Positions 1 through 5,867 of a stretch of DNA of 12,976 nt are shown piece after piece. The notes beneath the pieces were generated by a model. That model saw only the letters and a program-made list of their open reading frames with translations, searched no databases and was not told where the DNA came from. The DNA is from an uncultured Oscillospiraceae bacterium (GTDB taxonomy: Bacteria > Bacillota > Clostridia > Oscillospirales > Oscillospiraceae). The position numbers and the translations under genes were made by a program. Numbering within the stretch: position 1 is the stretch's first letter; each line of letters begins with the position of its first letter. The stretch is from the NCBI GenBank assembly GCA_910577415.1, contig CAJTLK010000049.1:1-12976 (forward strand). Reading direction: 5' to 3'.

Positions 1-1505
1 TGATCCCCCGCGCCCCCGTGGTGGTGGTCATGGGCCACGTGGACCACGGCAAGACATCTTTGCTGGACTATATCCGCTCCTCCCACGTCACCGCCGGGGA
101 GGCCGGCGGCATCACCCAGCACATCGGCGCCTATCAGGTGAGCATCAAGGACCGGCTCATCACCTTCCTGGATACTCCCGGCCACGAGGCGTTTACCGCC
201 ATGCGCGCCCGTGGCGCCATGATAACCGACATCGCCATCCTGGTGGTGGCTGCCGACGACGGTATCATGCCCCAGACCGTGGAGTCCATCAACCATGCCA
301 AGGCCGCCAATATCCCCATTATCGTGGCCATCAACAAGATGGATAAGCCCGAGGCCAACCCTGAGCGCATCAAGCAGCAGCTCACCGAATATGAGCTGGT
401 GCCCGAGGAGTGGGGCGGCGAGACCATTATCTGCCCCATCTCCGCCAAGACCGGCGACGGCATCGACAACCTTTTGGAGATGGTCACCCTCACCGCCGAC
501 GTGAAGGAGCTGAAGGCCAACCCTGACCGCACCGCCCATGGTGCGGTGGTGGAGGCGCGGCTGGAGAAGGGCCGCGGCCCCGTGGCCACCCTCCTGGTGC
601 AGAACGGCACTTTGAAGCAGGGCGACGTTATCATCGCCGGCACCGCCGTGGGCCGTGTCCGGGCCATGACCAACGCCTCCGGCGAGAAGGTCACCGAGGC
701 CGGACCGTCGGTACCCGTGGAGATCATCGGCATGGCCGAGGTCCCTGAGGCGGGCGACGACTTCCACGCCGTGGCCGACGAGCGCATGGCCCGGGAGCTG
801 GCCGAGCAGCGCAAGCAGGACCAGAAGCTTGCCGCCTCCGGCCCCAGCGGCAAGGTCACCCTGGAGGACCTGTTCTCCCAGATCCAGCAGGGCGAGATGA
901 AGAATCTGAATATCATCGTCAAGGCCGACGTGCAAGGCTCCGCTGAGGCGGTAAAGGCCAGCCTGGAGAAGATCTCCAACGAGGAGGTCCGGGTGAAGGT
1001 CATCCACTGCGCCGTTGGCGCCATCAACGAGTCCGACGTGATGCTGGCCTCCACCTCCAACGCCATCATTGTGGGCTTCAACGTCCGCCCCGACGCCAAT
1101 GCCAAGGAGCACGCCCAGCGTGACCACGTGGACATGCGGATGTACCGGGTCATCTACGACTGCATCAACGAGATCGAGACCGCCATGAAGGGCATGCTCT
1201 CCCCCAAGTTCGAGGAGGAGGAGATCGGCCACGCCGAGGTCCGCAATGTCTTCCGCATTACCGGTGTAGGCATGGTGGCGGGCTGCTATGTCACCGACGG
1301 ACGGGTCCAGCGGGGGGCGCAGATGCGCCTGCTGCGGGACAACGTGGTCATCTACGACGGGGCCATCGCCTCCCTCCAGCGCTTTAAGGACAGCGTCCGG
1401 GAGGTGGCCGCGGGCTACGAGTGCGGCATCACCTTTGAAAAGCACCAGGACATCAAGGAAGGCGATATTGTGGAAGCCTACCTGATGAAACAGATCGAGG
1501 TCTAA
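1..1505 (+). CDS. infB: Translation initiation factor IF-2, 3' part (5' end outside window)
   Basis: IF-2 is the GTPase that brings initiator tRNA to the 30S subunit and promotes subunit joining. The reading frame is open from base 3 with no start in the window, so the N-terminal part is missing and about 500 residues are visible. The G domain is complete. Counting from the first visible codon, G1 GHVDHGKT is at residues 11-18, switch II DTPGHE near 57, G4 NKMD near 111 and G5 SAK near 147. The beta-barrel domain II and the C-terminal tRNA-binding part (GVGMVAGCYVTDGRVQRG, ending in YLMKQIEV) follow. A GTG at base 18 is internal and should not be taken as the start, because the family motif PRAPVVVVMGHVDHGKT begins before it. 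The TAA stop at 1503-1505 is followed directly by a strong terminator, which is unusual because rbfA normally follows in the same operon. Confidence 0.97.
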   Translation, partial: IPRAPVVVVMGHVDHGKTSLLDYIRSSHVTAGEAGGITQHIGAYQVSIKDRLITFLDTPGHEAFTAMRARGAMITDIAILVVAADDGIMPQTVESINHAKAANIPIIVAINKMDKPEANPERIKQQLTEYELVPEEWGGETIICPISAKTGDGIDNLLEMVTLTADVKELKANPDRTAHGAVVEARLEKGRGPVATLLVQNGTLKQGDVIIAGTAVGRVRAMTNASGEKVTEAGPSVPVEIIGMAEVPEAGDDFHAVADERMARELAEQRKQDQKLAASGPSGKVTLEDLFSQIQQGEMKNLNIIVKADVQGSAEAVKASLEKISNEEVRVKVIHCAVGAINESDVMLASTSNAIIVGFNVRPDANAKEHAQRDHVDMRMYRVIYDCINEIETAMKGMLSPKFEEEEIGHAEVRNVFRITGVGMVAGCYVTDGRVQRGAQMRLLRDNVVIYDGAIASLQRFKDSVREVAAGYECGITFEKHQDIKEGDIVEAYLMKQIEV

Positions 1506-1510
1506 ACCCA

Positions 1511-1540
1511 GAAAAGGGCGGGCACACGCCCGCCCTTTTC
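1511..1540. terminator. Bidirectional intrinsic terminator after infB
   Basis: A perfect 13-bp stem (GAAAAGGGCGGGC at 1511-1523, its complement at 1528-1540) closes a 4-nt loop ACAC. It begins 5 nt after the infB stop. The stem ends in TTTTC on the + strand and, because of the AAAA on the left arm, also in TTTTC on the - strand. It can therefore terminate both infB and the convergent small gene whose stop lies at 1543. Confidence 0.9.
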
Positions 1541-1542
1541 TG

Positions 1543-1794
1543 CTATTTCAACGCCAGCCCCAGCCGGAGGCCGCAGGTGAAGGCGGCCTCCATGTCCACG
1601 GTGCGGATGACCTCCAGGCCGTACCACAGCTTTTCCAGCTCTTCCGCCGGACACCCTGCCTTTTCTATATGTTCCCGGTTTCGTCCCGACATTTCCTCTT
1701 CCTCCTCCCGCATCGTTTTCATTTCCAGGCTGTAACAGCCCTCCAAGCGACAGCGGCAGGCGTAGTCCCAGAGGACGCGGGTCAGTTCATCCAT
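1543..1794 (-). CDS. Small hypothetical protein, possibly DUF6809-like (83 aa)
   Basis: The product is unknown. The start is chosen at ATG 1794: GAGG at 1806-1803 lies 8 nt upstream, and an upstream in-frame GTG at 1803 overlaps that ribosome binding site. The 83-residue protein starts MDELTRVLWDY, has an acidic run (residues about 29-34, REEEEE) in a predicted helical middle, and ends with AAFTCGLRLGLALK. The closing pattern, an aromatic residue followed by G-x-R-L-G and a hydrophobic tail, resembles the C-terminus of small Firmicutes DUF6809 proteins. That comparison is from memory and is weak. There is no signal peptide or membrane segment. The gene is transcribed divergently from the small XRE regulator at 1867, and the shared intergenic region carries twin operator-like palindromes, so it is probably controlled by that regulator. 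It converges on infB across a shared terminator. Confidence 0.7.
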   Translation of the reverse strand: MDELTRVLWDYACRCRLEGCYSLEMKTMREEEEEMSGRNREHIEKAGCPAEELEKLWYGLEVIRTVDMEAAFTCGLRLGLALK

Positions 1795-1806
1795 AATTAT
1801 CACCTC

Positions 1807-1848
1807 GTTCAGTGTTGTTGAACTTATTATAGTTCAATATCATTGAAT
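1807..1848. promoter_or_regulatory. Twin operator: two TTCA-N7-TGAA palindromes in a divergent promoter
   Basis: There are two copies of the same gapped palindrome, GTTCAGTGTTGTTGAAC at 1807-1823 and GTTCAATATCATTGAAT at 1832-1848. Both have the half-site TTCA...TGAA with exactly 7 bases between, and their centres are 25 bp apart. The second lies between the -35 and -10 of the minus-strand promoter and the first over its expected start point. A possible weak plus-strand promoter (TTGTTG 1815-1820, 17 bp, TATCAT 1838-1843) is covered too. This is a typical layout for an autoregulating XRE repressor; the assignment to the neighbouring regulator is inference. Confidence 0.65.
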
Positions 1849-1855
1849 TTGTCAG
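1826..1855 (-). promoter_or_regulatory. Promoter for the small minus-strand gene at 1543-1794
   Basis: Read on the - strand there is a perfect -10 TATAAT (1831-1826). Eighteen bases upstream is CTGACA (1855-1850), one mismatch from the -35 consensus. The predicted start of transcription is near 1819, followed by the ribosome binding site at 1806-1803. Both operator palindromes fall on this promoter. Confidence 0.65.
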
Positions 1856-1866
1856 GGGGTATCGTA

Positions 1867-2079
1867 TTGTTCCGCAAAGAAATTTTTGGTCAGCGGCTTT
1901 TGCAGGCTCGCAAAGAAAATCACGAGACCCAGGAGCAGTTGGCACAGCTTTTGGGCGTGGGAAAATCGCAGATCAGCGAGCTGGAAAATGGAAATACTTC
2001 TACCACTCTTGAAAAATTGGTGCTGATTTGCGAACACTATAATGTATCGTCGGATTATCTTTTAGGTCTCAAAGATTGA
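1867..2079 (+). CDS. Small XRE-family helix-turn-helix repressor (70 aa)
   Basis: This is a Cro/CI-type DNA-binding protein made of little more than one HTH domain. The start is taken as TTG at 1867 because AGGGGG (1854-1859) sits 7 nt upstream; an earlier in-frame TTG at 1843 lies inside operator 2 and lacks a ribosome binding site. From TTG 1867 the HTH runs from about residue 7 to 66, with T21-QEQLAQLLGV as the first helices, the recognition helix around KSQISELENG (33-42), and the family ending DYLLGL (63-68). It has no effector or dimerisation extension. Base composition is clearly more AT-rich than the flanking infB and rbfA genes, suggesting acquisition by transfer. It is divergent from the small gene at 1543 and likely represses that gene and itself through the twin palindromes between them. 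Confidence 0.88.
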   Translation: MFRKEIFGQRLLQARKENHETQEQLAQLLGVGKSQISELENGNTSTTLEKLVLICEHYNVSSDYLLGLKD

Positions 2080-2083
2080 TCTT

Positions 2084-2268
2084 GTTCCCCCACTGTGGGG
2101 GAACGGCCGTCCTGGGGGCCATCTTTTCCGCATGGAAAAGACTCCCCCCAGACCCCCAGAAAAGATGCCAAGGGGAGGGCGTTTCGATTCGCCCTCCCCT
2201 TGGAACCCCTCCCCCACCGACCAAGGGAGGGGGCCTGCGGGCCCCCTCTCCTTGGAACCCTCCCCAGG
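2084..2268 (-). repeat. Palindromic composite module, left copy (inverted)
   Basis: Four hairpins are packed into 185 bp. (1) 2084-2104, GTTCCCCCAC/GTGGGGGAAC around one base. (2) 2123-2140, CTTTTCC-GCAT-GGAAAAG. (3) 2168-2203, a perfect 14-bp stem CCAAGGGGAGGGCG with 8-nt loop TTTCGATT. (4) 2221-2255, CCAAGG plus GAGGGGGCC paired with GGCCCCCTC and CCTTGG, with one bulged T and loop TGCG. No hairpin has a T-tract, so these are not ordinary terminators. Read on the - strand, the order and several sequences match the module at 2390-2556. No coding sequence is credible here; open frames through it are proline/glycine/arginine-rich artefacts of the GC-rich repeats. Confidence 0.85.
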
Positions 2269-2289
2269 TCGTCCTATTTCGGGCTGTTG

Positions 2290-2364
2290 GCCCGGCCCCC
2301 GCCCTCCGTAGCGGTGGCCGGGCACGGCGAACCCTTTGGCCGTTACAAAGTAAGGCCAAAGGGT
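2290..2364. repeat. Central hairpins between the two inverted modules
   Basis: Two further inverted repeats fill the centre of the array. The first is GCCCGGCC at 2290-2297 paired with GGCCGGGC at 2316-2323. The second is a perfect 11-bp stem ACCCTTTGGCC at 2331-2341 with GGCCAAAGGGT at 2354-2364 around a 12-nt loop. The second stem uses the same CCCTTTGG/CCAAAGGG words as the hairpin at 2400-2433, so the two could pair alternatively with each other. Confidence 0.75.
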
Positions 2365-2389
2365 AAATAGCCGATAGGAGAACAGCCCC

Positions 2390-2556
2390 GGGTGGGTTTC
2401 CAAAGGGTAGGTGCCGCAGCCCCTGCCCTTTGGTCGTTTAAGGGGGAGTCTGAGGGGGGAAATCGAAATCCCCCCTCAGGGTTTCTTCGGGGGTTTGGGG
2501 GCATTCTTTGCCCCAAAGAATGCCCCCAAAAGACCACCTCCACCACTATGGTGGAG
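2390..2556 (+). repeat. Palindromic composite module, right copy
   Basis: Four hairpins follow in the same order as the left copy read backwards. (1) 2400-2433, CCAAAGGG/CCCTTTGG. (2) 2450-2479, CTGAGGGGGG/CCCCCCTCAG, extended by one A-T pair, with 8-nt loop AATCGAAA. (3) 2494-2530, a perfect 17-bp stem TTTGGGGGCATTCTTTG closing on CCC. (4) 2538-2556, CTCCACCA-CTA-TGGTGGAG. The loop AATCGAAA is exactly the complement-strand loop of the 2168-2203 hairpin. GGGTTTCCAAAGG at the left edge matches GGGTTCCAAGG read on the - strand of the left copy. Confidence 0.85.
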
Positions 2557-2565
2557 AAATATTGG

Positions 2566-2624
2566 CCATTCTTGACATCAAGAATGGTCCTCCGGGGACC
2601 TTCCCCACCATGGTGGTGGGGGAA
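2566..2624 (+). repeat. Hairpins in the rbfA leader
   Basis: Three inverted repeats end only 12 nt before the rbfA ribosome binding site. They are CCATTCTTGA-CA-TCAAGAATGG (2566-2587, perfect 10 bp), GGTCC/GGACC (2586-2600), and TTCCCCACCA-TGG-TGGTGGGGGAA (2601-2624, one extra G). If transcribed they would form a structured leader. A TTGACA at 2572-2577 is part of the first palindrome and has no matching -10, so no promoter for rbfA is claimed. Confidence 0.7.
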
Positions 2625-2650
2625 AACAAACACACAAAGGAGTGACCACT

Positions 2651-2995
2651 ATGTCCGCTACCCGCATGGGCCGTATCAACGAGGAAATACAGCGCTGTCT
2701 CAGCGAGCTGATCCGCACCGTCAAGGACCCCCGGGTCCAGGGCCTGATCTCCATCACCCGGGTCGACACCACCGCCGACCTGAAGTACGCCAAGGTCTAT
2801 GTCAGCGTCCTGGATAAGTCCGACGCCGACCAGGTGGTGAAGGGTCTGCGCTCCGCCGGGGGCTATCTCCGCCGGGAACTGGGCCATGCCCTCTCCCTCC
2901 GCGCCACCCCGGAGCTGACCTTTGTCCGGGACGACTCCATGGCAAAGGGCGCCCATATTCTGGAGCTCATTGAGAATCTGGACAAGAAGGAGTGA
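2651..2995 (+). CDS. rbfA: 30S ribosome-binding factor A
   Basis: RbfA binds the 30S subunit and helps mature the 5' end region of 16S rRNA. The 114-residue product, starting MSATRMGRINEEIQ, has the family's usual size. It shows the conserved N-terminal helix (RINEEIQRCLSELI), the DPRVQGLISITRVD strand, YAKVYVSVL, and the C-terminal KH-like segment GYLRRELGHALSLRATPELTFVRDDS. The start is ATG 2651, with AAAGGAG at 2636-2642 placed 8 nt upstream; an in-frame GTG at 2642 lies within that ribosome binding site and is rejected. It normally follows infB directly but is separated from it here by about 1.1 kb. It is followed 5 nt later by nrnA in what looks like one operon through ribF. How it is transcribed is unclear, since infB ends in a terminator and no convincing promoter is seen in the hairpin-filled leader. 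Confidence 0.96.
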   Translation: MSATRMGRINEEIQRCLSELIRTVKDPRVQGLISITRVDTTADLKYAKVYVSVLDKSDADQVVKGLRSAGGYLRRELGHALSLRATPELTFVRDDSMAKGAHILELIENLDKKE

Positions 2996-3000
2996 GCGGT

Positions 3001-3966
3001 ATGTCTGACCTCACCAGCCGCCAGGCCGCCGAATTTCTGAGAAGCCGGGACGGCTTTCTCATTCTCACCCACCGCCGCCCCGACGGGGACACCATCGGCT
3101 GCGCCGTGGCCCTGTGCCGCGCCCTGCGGCACATCGGCAAGACCGCCTATGTCCTCCCCAACGCCGACGCCACCTCCCTTTTTGACCCCTACTGGGGGGA
3201 TACCCCGGCCCCGGACAGCTTTGTCCCCGAGACCGTGGTCAGCGTGGACATCGCCAGCCTGGGGCTGTTCCTGGAAAAGGCCGAGCCTTACCGGGACAGG
3301 GTGGAGCTGTGCATCGACCACCATCCCTCCAACGAGGGCTTTGGCAAGCGAAACTGTGTAGAGGCCGACAAGGCCGCCTGTGGGGAAATTTTGTACGACA
3401 TTTGCGCCGACCTGCTTGGCTCCCAGAGCCTTCCCCAGGATGTGGCCTTGCCCCTCTACCTGGCCGTGTCCACCGACACCGGCTGCTTTGTCTACACCAA
3501 CACTACCCCCAACACTCATACCGTGGCGGCGGCGCTGATGGAGACCGGCATCGACTTTAAGGCGGTGAACAAGCGGCACTTCCGCACCAAGAGCTATGTC
3601 CGTCTGCGGCTGGAAAGCCGTATGGTGGAGACCATGGACCTCCACCACGGCGGCCAGACCGCCATCGCCGCCATCTCCCTTCAGGATATGGCCGACCTGG
3701 GCGCCACCGAGGCCGACGTGGAGGATATCGCGGCGGTGGTGGGCCAGCTGGAAGGGGTCCACACCGCCGTCACCATCCGGGAGCTGAAGCCGGGCGAGTG
3801 CAAGCTCTCGGTCCGCACCCAGGCCGACCTGAACGCCTCGGCGGTGTGTAAGCTGTTGAACGGGGGCGGCCATGCCGCCGCGGCGGGCTGCACGGTCTAC
3901 GGCAGCGTGGACGAGGCGAAAAAGGCCATTCTGAATGCCATCAATACCATAAGGGCGGAGGGATAA
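3001..3966 (+). CDS. nrnA: DHH/DHHA1 phosphoesterase, NrnA-type nano-RNase / pAp phosphatase
   Basis: NrnA-type enzymes degrade 2-5-nt RNAs and dephosphorylate 3'-phosphoadenosine 5'-phosphate in the cytoplasm using metal ions. The 321-residue protein has the full set of DHH motifs: H24...PDGDTIG (27-33), D83 in VSVDIAS, DHH at 106-108, and D159 in STDTGCF. It also has the DHHA1 substrate motif GGGHAAAAG at 288-296. The start ATG 3001 has GGAG at 2989-2992, 8 nt upstream; an in-frame GTG at 2992 would overlap rbfA by four bases and has no better signal. The position between rbfA and truB is the standard one for Firmicutes nrnA. The spacing to truB is 2 nt, which implies coupled expression. 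Confidence 0.94.
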   Translation: MSDLTSRQAAEFLRSRDGFLILTHRRPDGDTIGCAVALCRALRHIGKTAYVLPNADATSLFDPYWGDTPAPDSFVPETVVSVDIASLGLFLEKAEPYRDRVELCIDHHPSNEGFGKRNCVEADKAACGEILYDICADLLGSQSLPQDVALPLYLAVSTDTGCFVYTNTTPNTHTVAAALMETGIDFKAVNKRHFRTKSYVRLRLESRMVETMDLHHGGQTAIAAISLQDMADLGATEADVEDIAAVVGQLEGVHTAVTIRELKPGECKLSVRTQADLNASAVCKLLNGGGHAAAAGCTVYGSVDEAKKAILNAINTIRAEG

Positions 3967-3968
3967 CT

Positions 3969-4904
3969 ATGCCTTCCGGCATCCTCATCATCAACAAGCC
4001 CCAGGACTGGACCAGCATGGACGTGTGCGCCAAGCTCCGGGGGGTCTTCCATGAAAAGCGGGTGGGCCACGCCGGGACCCTGGACCCCATGGCCACCGGG
4101 GTACTCCCGGTCTTTGTGGGCCGGGCCACCCGGGCGGTGCAGTTTGCCGAGACCGGGGAAAAGGAATATGTGGCCGCCCTGCGCCTGGGCCTTGCCACCA
4201 ACACCCAGGACGTGTGGGGGGAGGCCGTGGAGGAAAGGCCGGTCCCGGCGGACGCGGCAGATCGGCTCCAAGCCACCCTGCCCCGGTTCACCGGGGAGAT
4301 CGAGCAGCTCCCCCCTATGTACTCCGCCATCAAGGTAAACGGCAAAAAGCTCTATGAGCTGGCCCGCAAAGGGCTGGAGGTGGCCCGAAAGCCCCGGAGC
4401 GTCACCATTCACTCACTGGAGCTCCTTGACGCCGCATGGCAGTACAGGGATGTCTCTACCCACGCCCTGCTCGCGCAGGGAAGCGTCCCGTCTTCTGAGG
4501 AGGAAAAAACCTTTTTCCTCCGGGTCCGCTGTTCTAAGGGTACATATATCCGCACCCTCTGCCACGACATCGGTCAGACCCTGGGCTGCGGCGGCTGTAT
4601 GGCTGCCCTCACCCGCACCGAGGCCTGTGGCTTCCCCCTGGGCGAGGCTCTGGCCCTGGAGGAGGTCGTCAACGCCTCCGATCCCCCCTCCCTCCTCCGC
4701 CCGGTGGACCAGCTTTTCCGCGGCCATAGCGCCCTTACGGTCAACGCCCAGGGAACGGAGCGGCTGCGCCACGGCGGTACGCTCAGCTTTCCCAATGTCA
4801 AGCCCGGCCTCTACCGGGTCTATTCCCCCAGCGGAGAGTTTCTGGCCCTGGGAGAGGTGGGCAAGGGCCGTCTTACTACCATAAAAAACTTTTTTGAGGT
4901 TTGA
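3969..4904 (+). CDS. truB: tRNA pseudouridine(55) synthase TruB
   Basis: TruB makes the pseudouridine at position 55 in the T-arm of most tRNAs. The protein is 311 residues and starts at ATG 3969 with GGAGGG (3957-3962) 6 nt upstream. The catalytic aspartate is D39 in GHAGTLDPMATGVL. Other family marks are the N-terminal GILIINKPQDWTSMDV, the substrate region YSAIKVNGKKLYELARKG, and RVRCSKGTYIRTLCHDIG at about 185-202. A C-terminal PUA-like tail ends in LTTIKNFFEV. Odd point: between the strand SVTIHSLELLD and FFLRVRCSKGTYIR there is a stretch of about 25 residues (about 156-180) longer than in typical bacterial TruB, and its DNA contains a perfect palindrome. All catalytic elements remain in frame, so the enzyme should be active. 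It lies 3 nt before ribF. Confidence 0.96.
   Translation: MPSGILIINKPQDWTSMDVCAKLRGVFHEKRVGHAGTLDPMATGVLPVFVGRATRAVQFAETGEKEYVAALRLGLATNTQDVWGEAVEERPVPADAADRLQATLPRFTGEIEQLPPMYSAIKVNGKKLYELARKGLEVARKPRSVTIHSLELLDAAWQYRDVSTHALLAQGSVPSSEEEKTFFLRVRCSKGTYIRTLCHDIGQTLGCGGCMAALTRTEACGFPLGEALALEEVVNASDPPSLLRPVDQLFRGHSALTVNAQGTERLRHGGTLSFPNVKPGLYRVYSPSGEFLALGEVGKGRLTTIKNFFEV
4462..4486. repeat. Hairpin inside the extra segment of truB
   Basis: CCCTGC (4465-4470), loop TCGC, GCAGGG (4475-4480) is a perfect inverted repeat. It is flanked by ACG on the left and, after two unpaired A's, by CGT on the right, which extends the stem. It lies in the part of truB that looks inserted relative to the family, so it may be an in-frame remnant of a palindromic repeat element. 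Confidence 0.55.
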
Positions 4905-4907
4905 CCT

Positions 4908-5813
4908 ATGACAGATAGAAAACGTATCATCGCTTTGGGCTTTTTCGACGGCGTCCACCGCGGCCACGGGGCGCTGCTCTCCCTCTGCGCCCAGCGCGCC
5001 AAAGAGCAAAACGCCATCCCTGCCGCCTTTACCTTTGACGCCCATCCCGCCAGCTTCATCACCGGCTCTCCCACCCCCCTGCTCTCCACCCCCGCGGACC
5101 GGGCGGGACTGATGCGCCGGGAGTATGGAATCCAGGACGTCATTGTGGGCCACTATGACAAGGCCATGATGACCATGCCCTGGCGGGAGTTCATCACCGA
5201 ATACCTGGTAAAGGGCAACTCCGCCGCCGGATTGGTGGCCGGTCACGACTATCATTTTGGCTACAAGGGAGAGGGCAACCCACAGCGGCTTCAGGCGCTG
5301 TGCGGTGAGCTGGGCCTGGGCTGCGACATCGTGCCCAAGGTGGAGCTGGAGGGCATCACGGTCTCCTCCACCTATATCCGCTCCCTCATCGCCCAGGGGG
5401 AGATGGCCCAGGCGGTACGCTTTCTGGGCCACCCCCACGTCCTCACCGGCTCGGTGAATCACGGCAAAAGGCTGGGTTCCACCCTGGGCTTTCCCACAGT
5501 GAACCTACGCCTCCCCGCCGGGATCATTGTCCCCGCCCACGGGGTCTACGCCACCCGTGCCGTTCTCGCCGACGGCAGAAGCTTCCCCGCCGTTACCAAC
5601 GTAGGGGTCCGCCCCACAGTGGACGCGGGGGATACGGTCAATGTGGAGGGCTATCTCCTGGACTTCGACGGCGACCTCTACGGCCAGGAGGTGCGGATGG
5701 AATTCTACGCCTTCCTCCGTCCCGAGCGCCGCTTTGACAGCCTCCAGGCCCTTCACGACGAGGTCATGTGCAACGCCCGGCAGACCCGCGACTTTTTTGC
5801 CAAGGTCCAATAA
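4908..5813 (+). CDS. ribF: Bifunctional riboflavin kinase / FAD synthetase
   Basis: RibF phosphorylates riboflavin to FMN and then adenylates FMN to FAD. The 301-residue protein has both domains. The N-terminal nucleotidyltransferase has GFFDGVHRGH at 11-20 (HIGH-like motif), TFDAHP, GHDYHFGYKGEGN and SSTYIRSLIAQGEM. The C-terminal flavokinase has GSVNHGKRLGSTLGFPTVNL ending near residue 199, then GVYATRAV and TNVGVRPTV. The start ATG 4908 has GAGG at 4896-4899, 8 nt upstream. It is the last gene of the rbfA-nrnA-truB-ribF run. The usual follower rpsO is not here; the next gene is a DUF1576 membrane protein after 54 nt. Confidence 0.95.
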   Translation: MTDRKRIIALGFFDGVHRGHGALLSLCAQRAKEQNAIPAAFTFDAHPASFITGSPTPLLSTPADRAGLMRREYGIQDVIVGHYDKAMMTMPWREFITEYLVKGNSAAGLVAGHDYHFGYKGEGNPQRLQALCGELGLGCDIVPKVELEGITVSSTYIRSLIAQGEMAQAVRFLGHPHVLTGSVNHGKRLGSTLGFPTVNLRLPAGIIVPAHGVYATRAVLADGRSFPAVTNVGVRPTVDAGDTVNVEGYLLDFDGDLYGQEVRMEFYAFLRPERRFDSLQALHDEVMCNARQTRDFFAKVQ

Positions 5814-5823
5814 CCTGCACCCC

Positions 5824-5845
5824 TGACCCAGGGCGGTCATTTTTT
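5824..5845 (+). terminator. Possible weak intrinsic terminator after ribF
   Basis: TGACC (5824-5828) pairs with GGTCA (5835-5839) around a 6-nt loop, and six T's follow (5840-5845). The stem is only 5 bp, so termination would be partial at best, and read-through from ribF into the next gene is quite possible. Confidence 0.4.
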
Positions 5846-5867
5846 CGGAAAAGAGAGGAGAGCCGCT

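Noticed and set aside
134..1153. Long open frame antisense to infB (339 codons)
   Set aside because: It lies wholly within infB, is low in recognisable motifs and rich in Ser/Ala/Thr. It is a shadow of GC-rich codon use.
2572..2577. Perfect -35 TTGACA upstream of rbfA
   Set aside because: It is part of a 10-bp palindrome and no -10-like hexamer occurs 15-19 bp downstream, where the sequence is GC-rich.
2084..2624. Possible CRISPR array
   Set aside because: The repeats are hairpins of differing sequence and length in inverted halves. There is no constant direct repeat with regular spacers.
2062..2633. Several open frames on both strands through the hairpin field
   Set aside because: Their translations are Pro/Gly/Arg-rich, mirror each other because the DNA is palindromic, and have no ribosome binding sites.
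4413..5462. 349-codon open frame antisense to truB and ribF
   Set aside because: Both sense genes are clearly real with full motifs, while the antisense product has no motif and crosses their junction.
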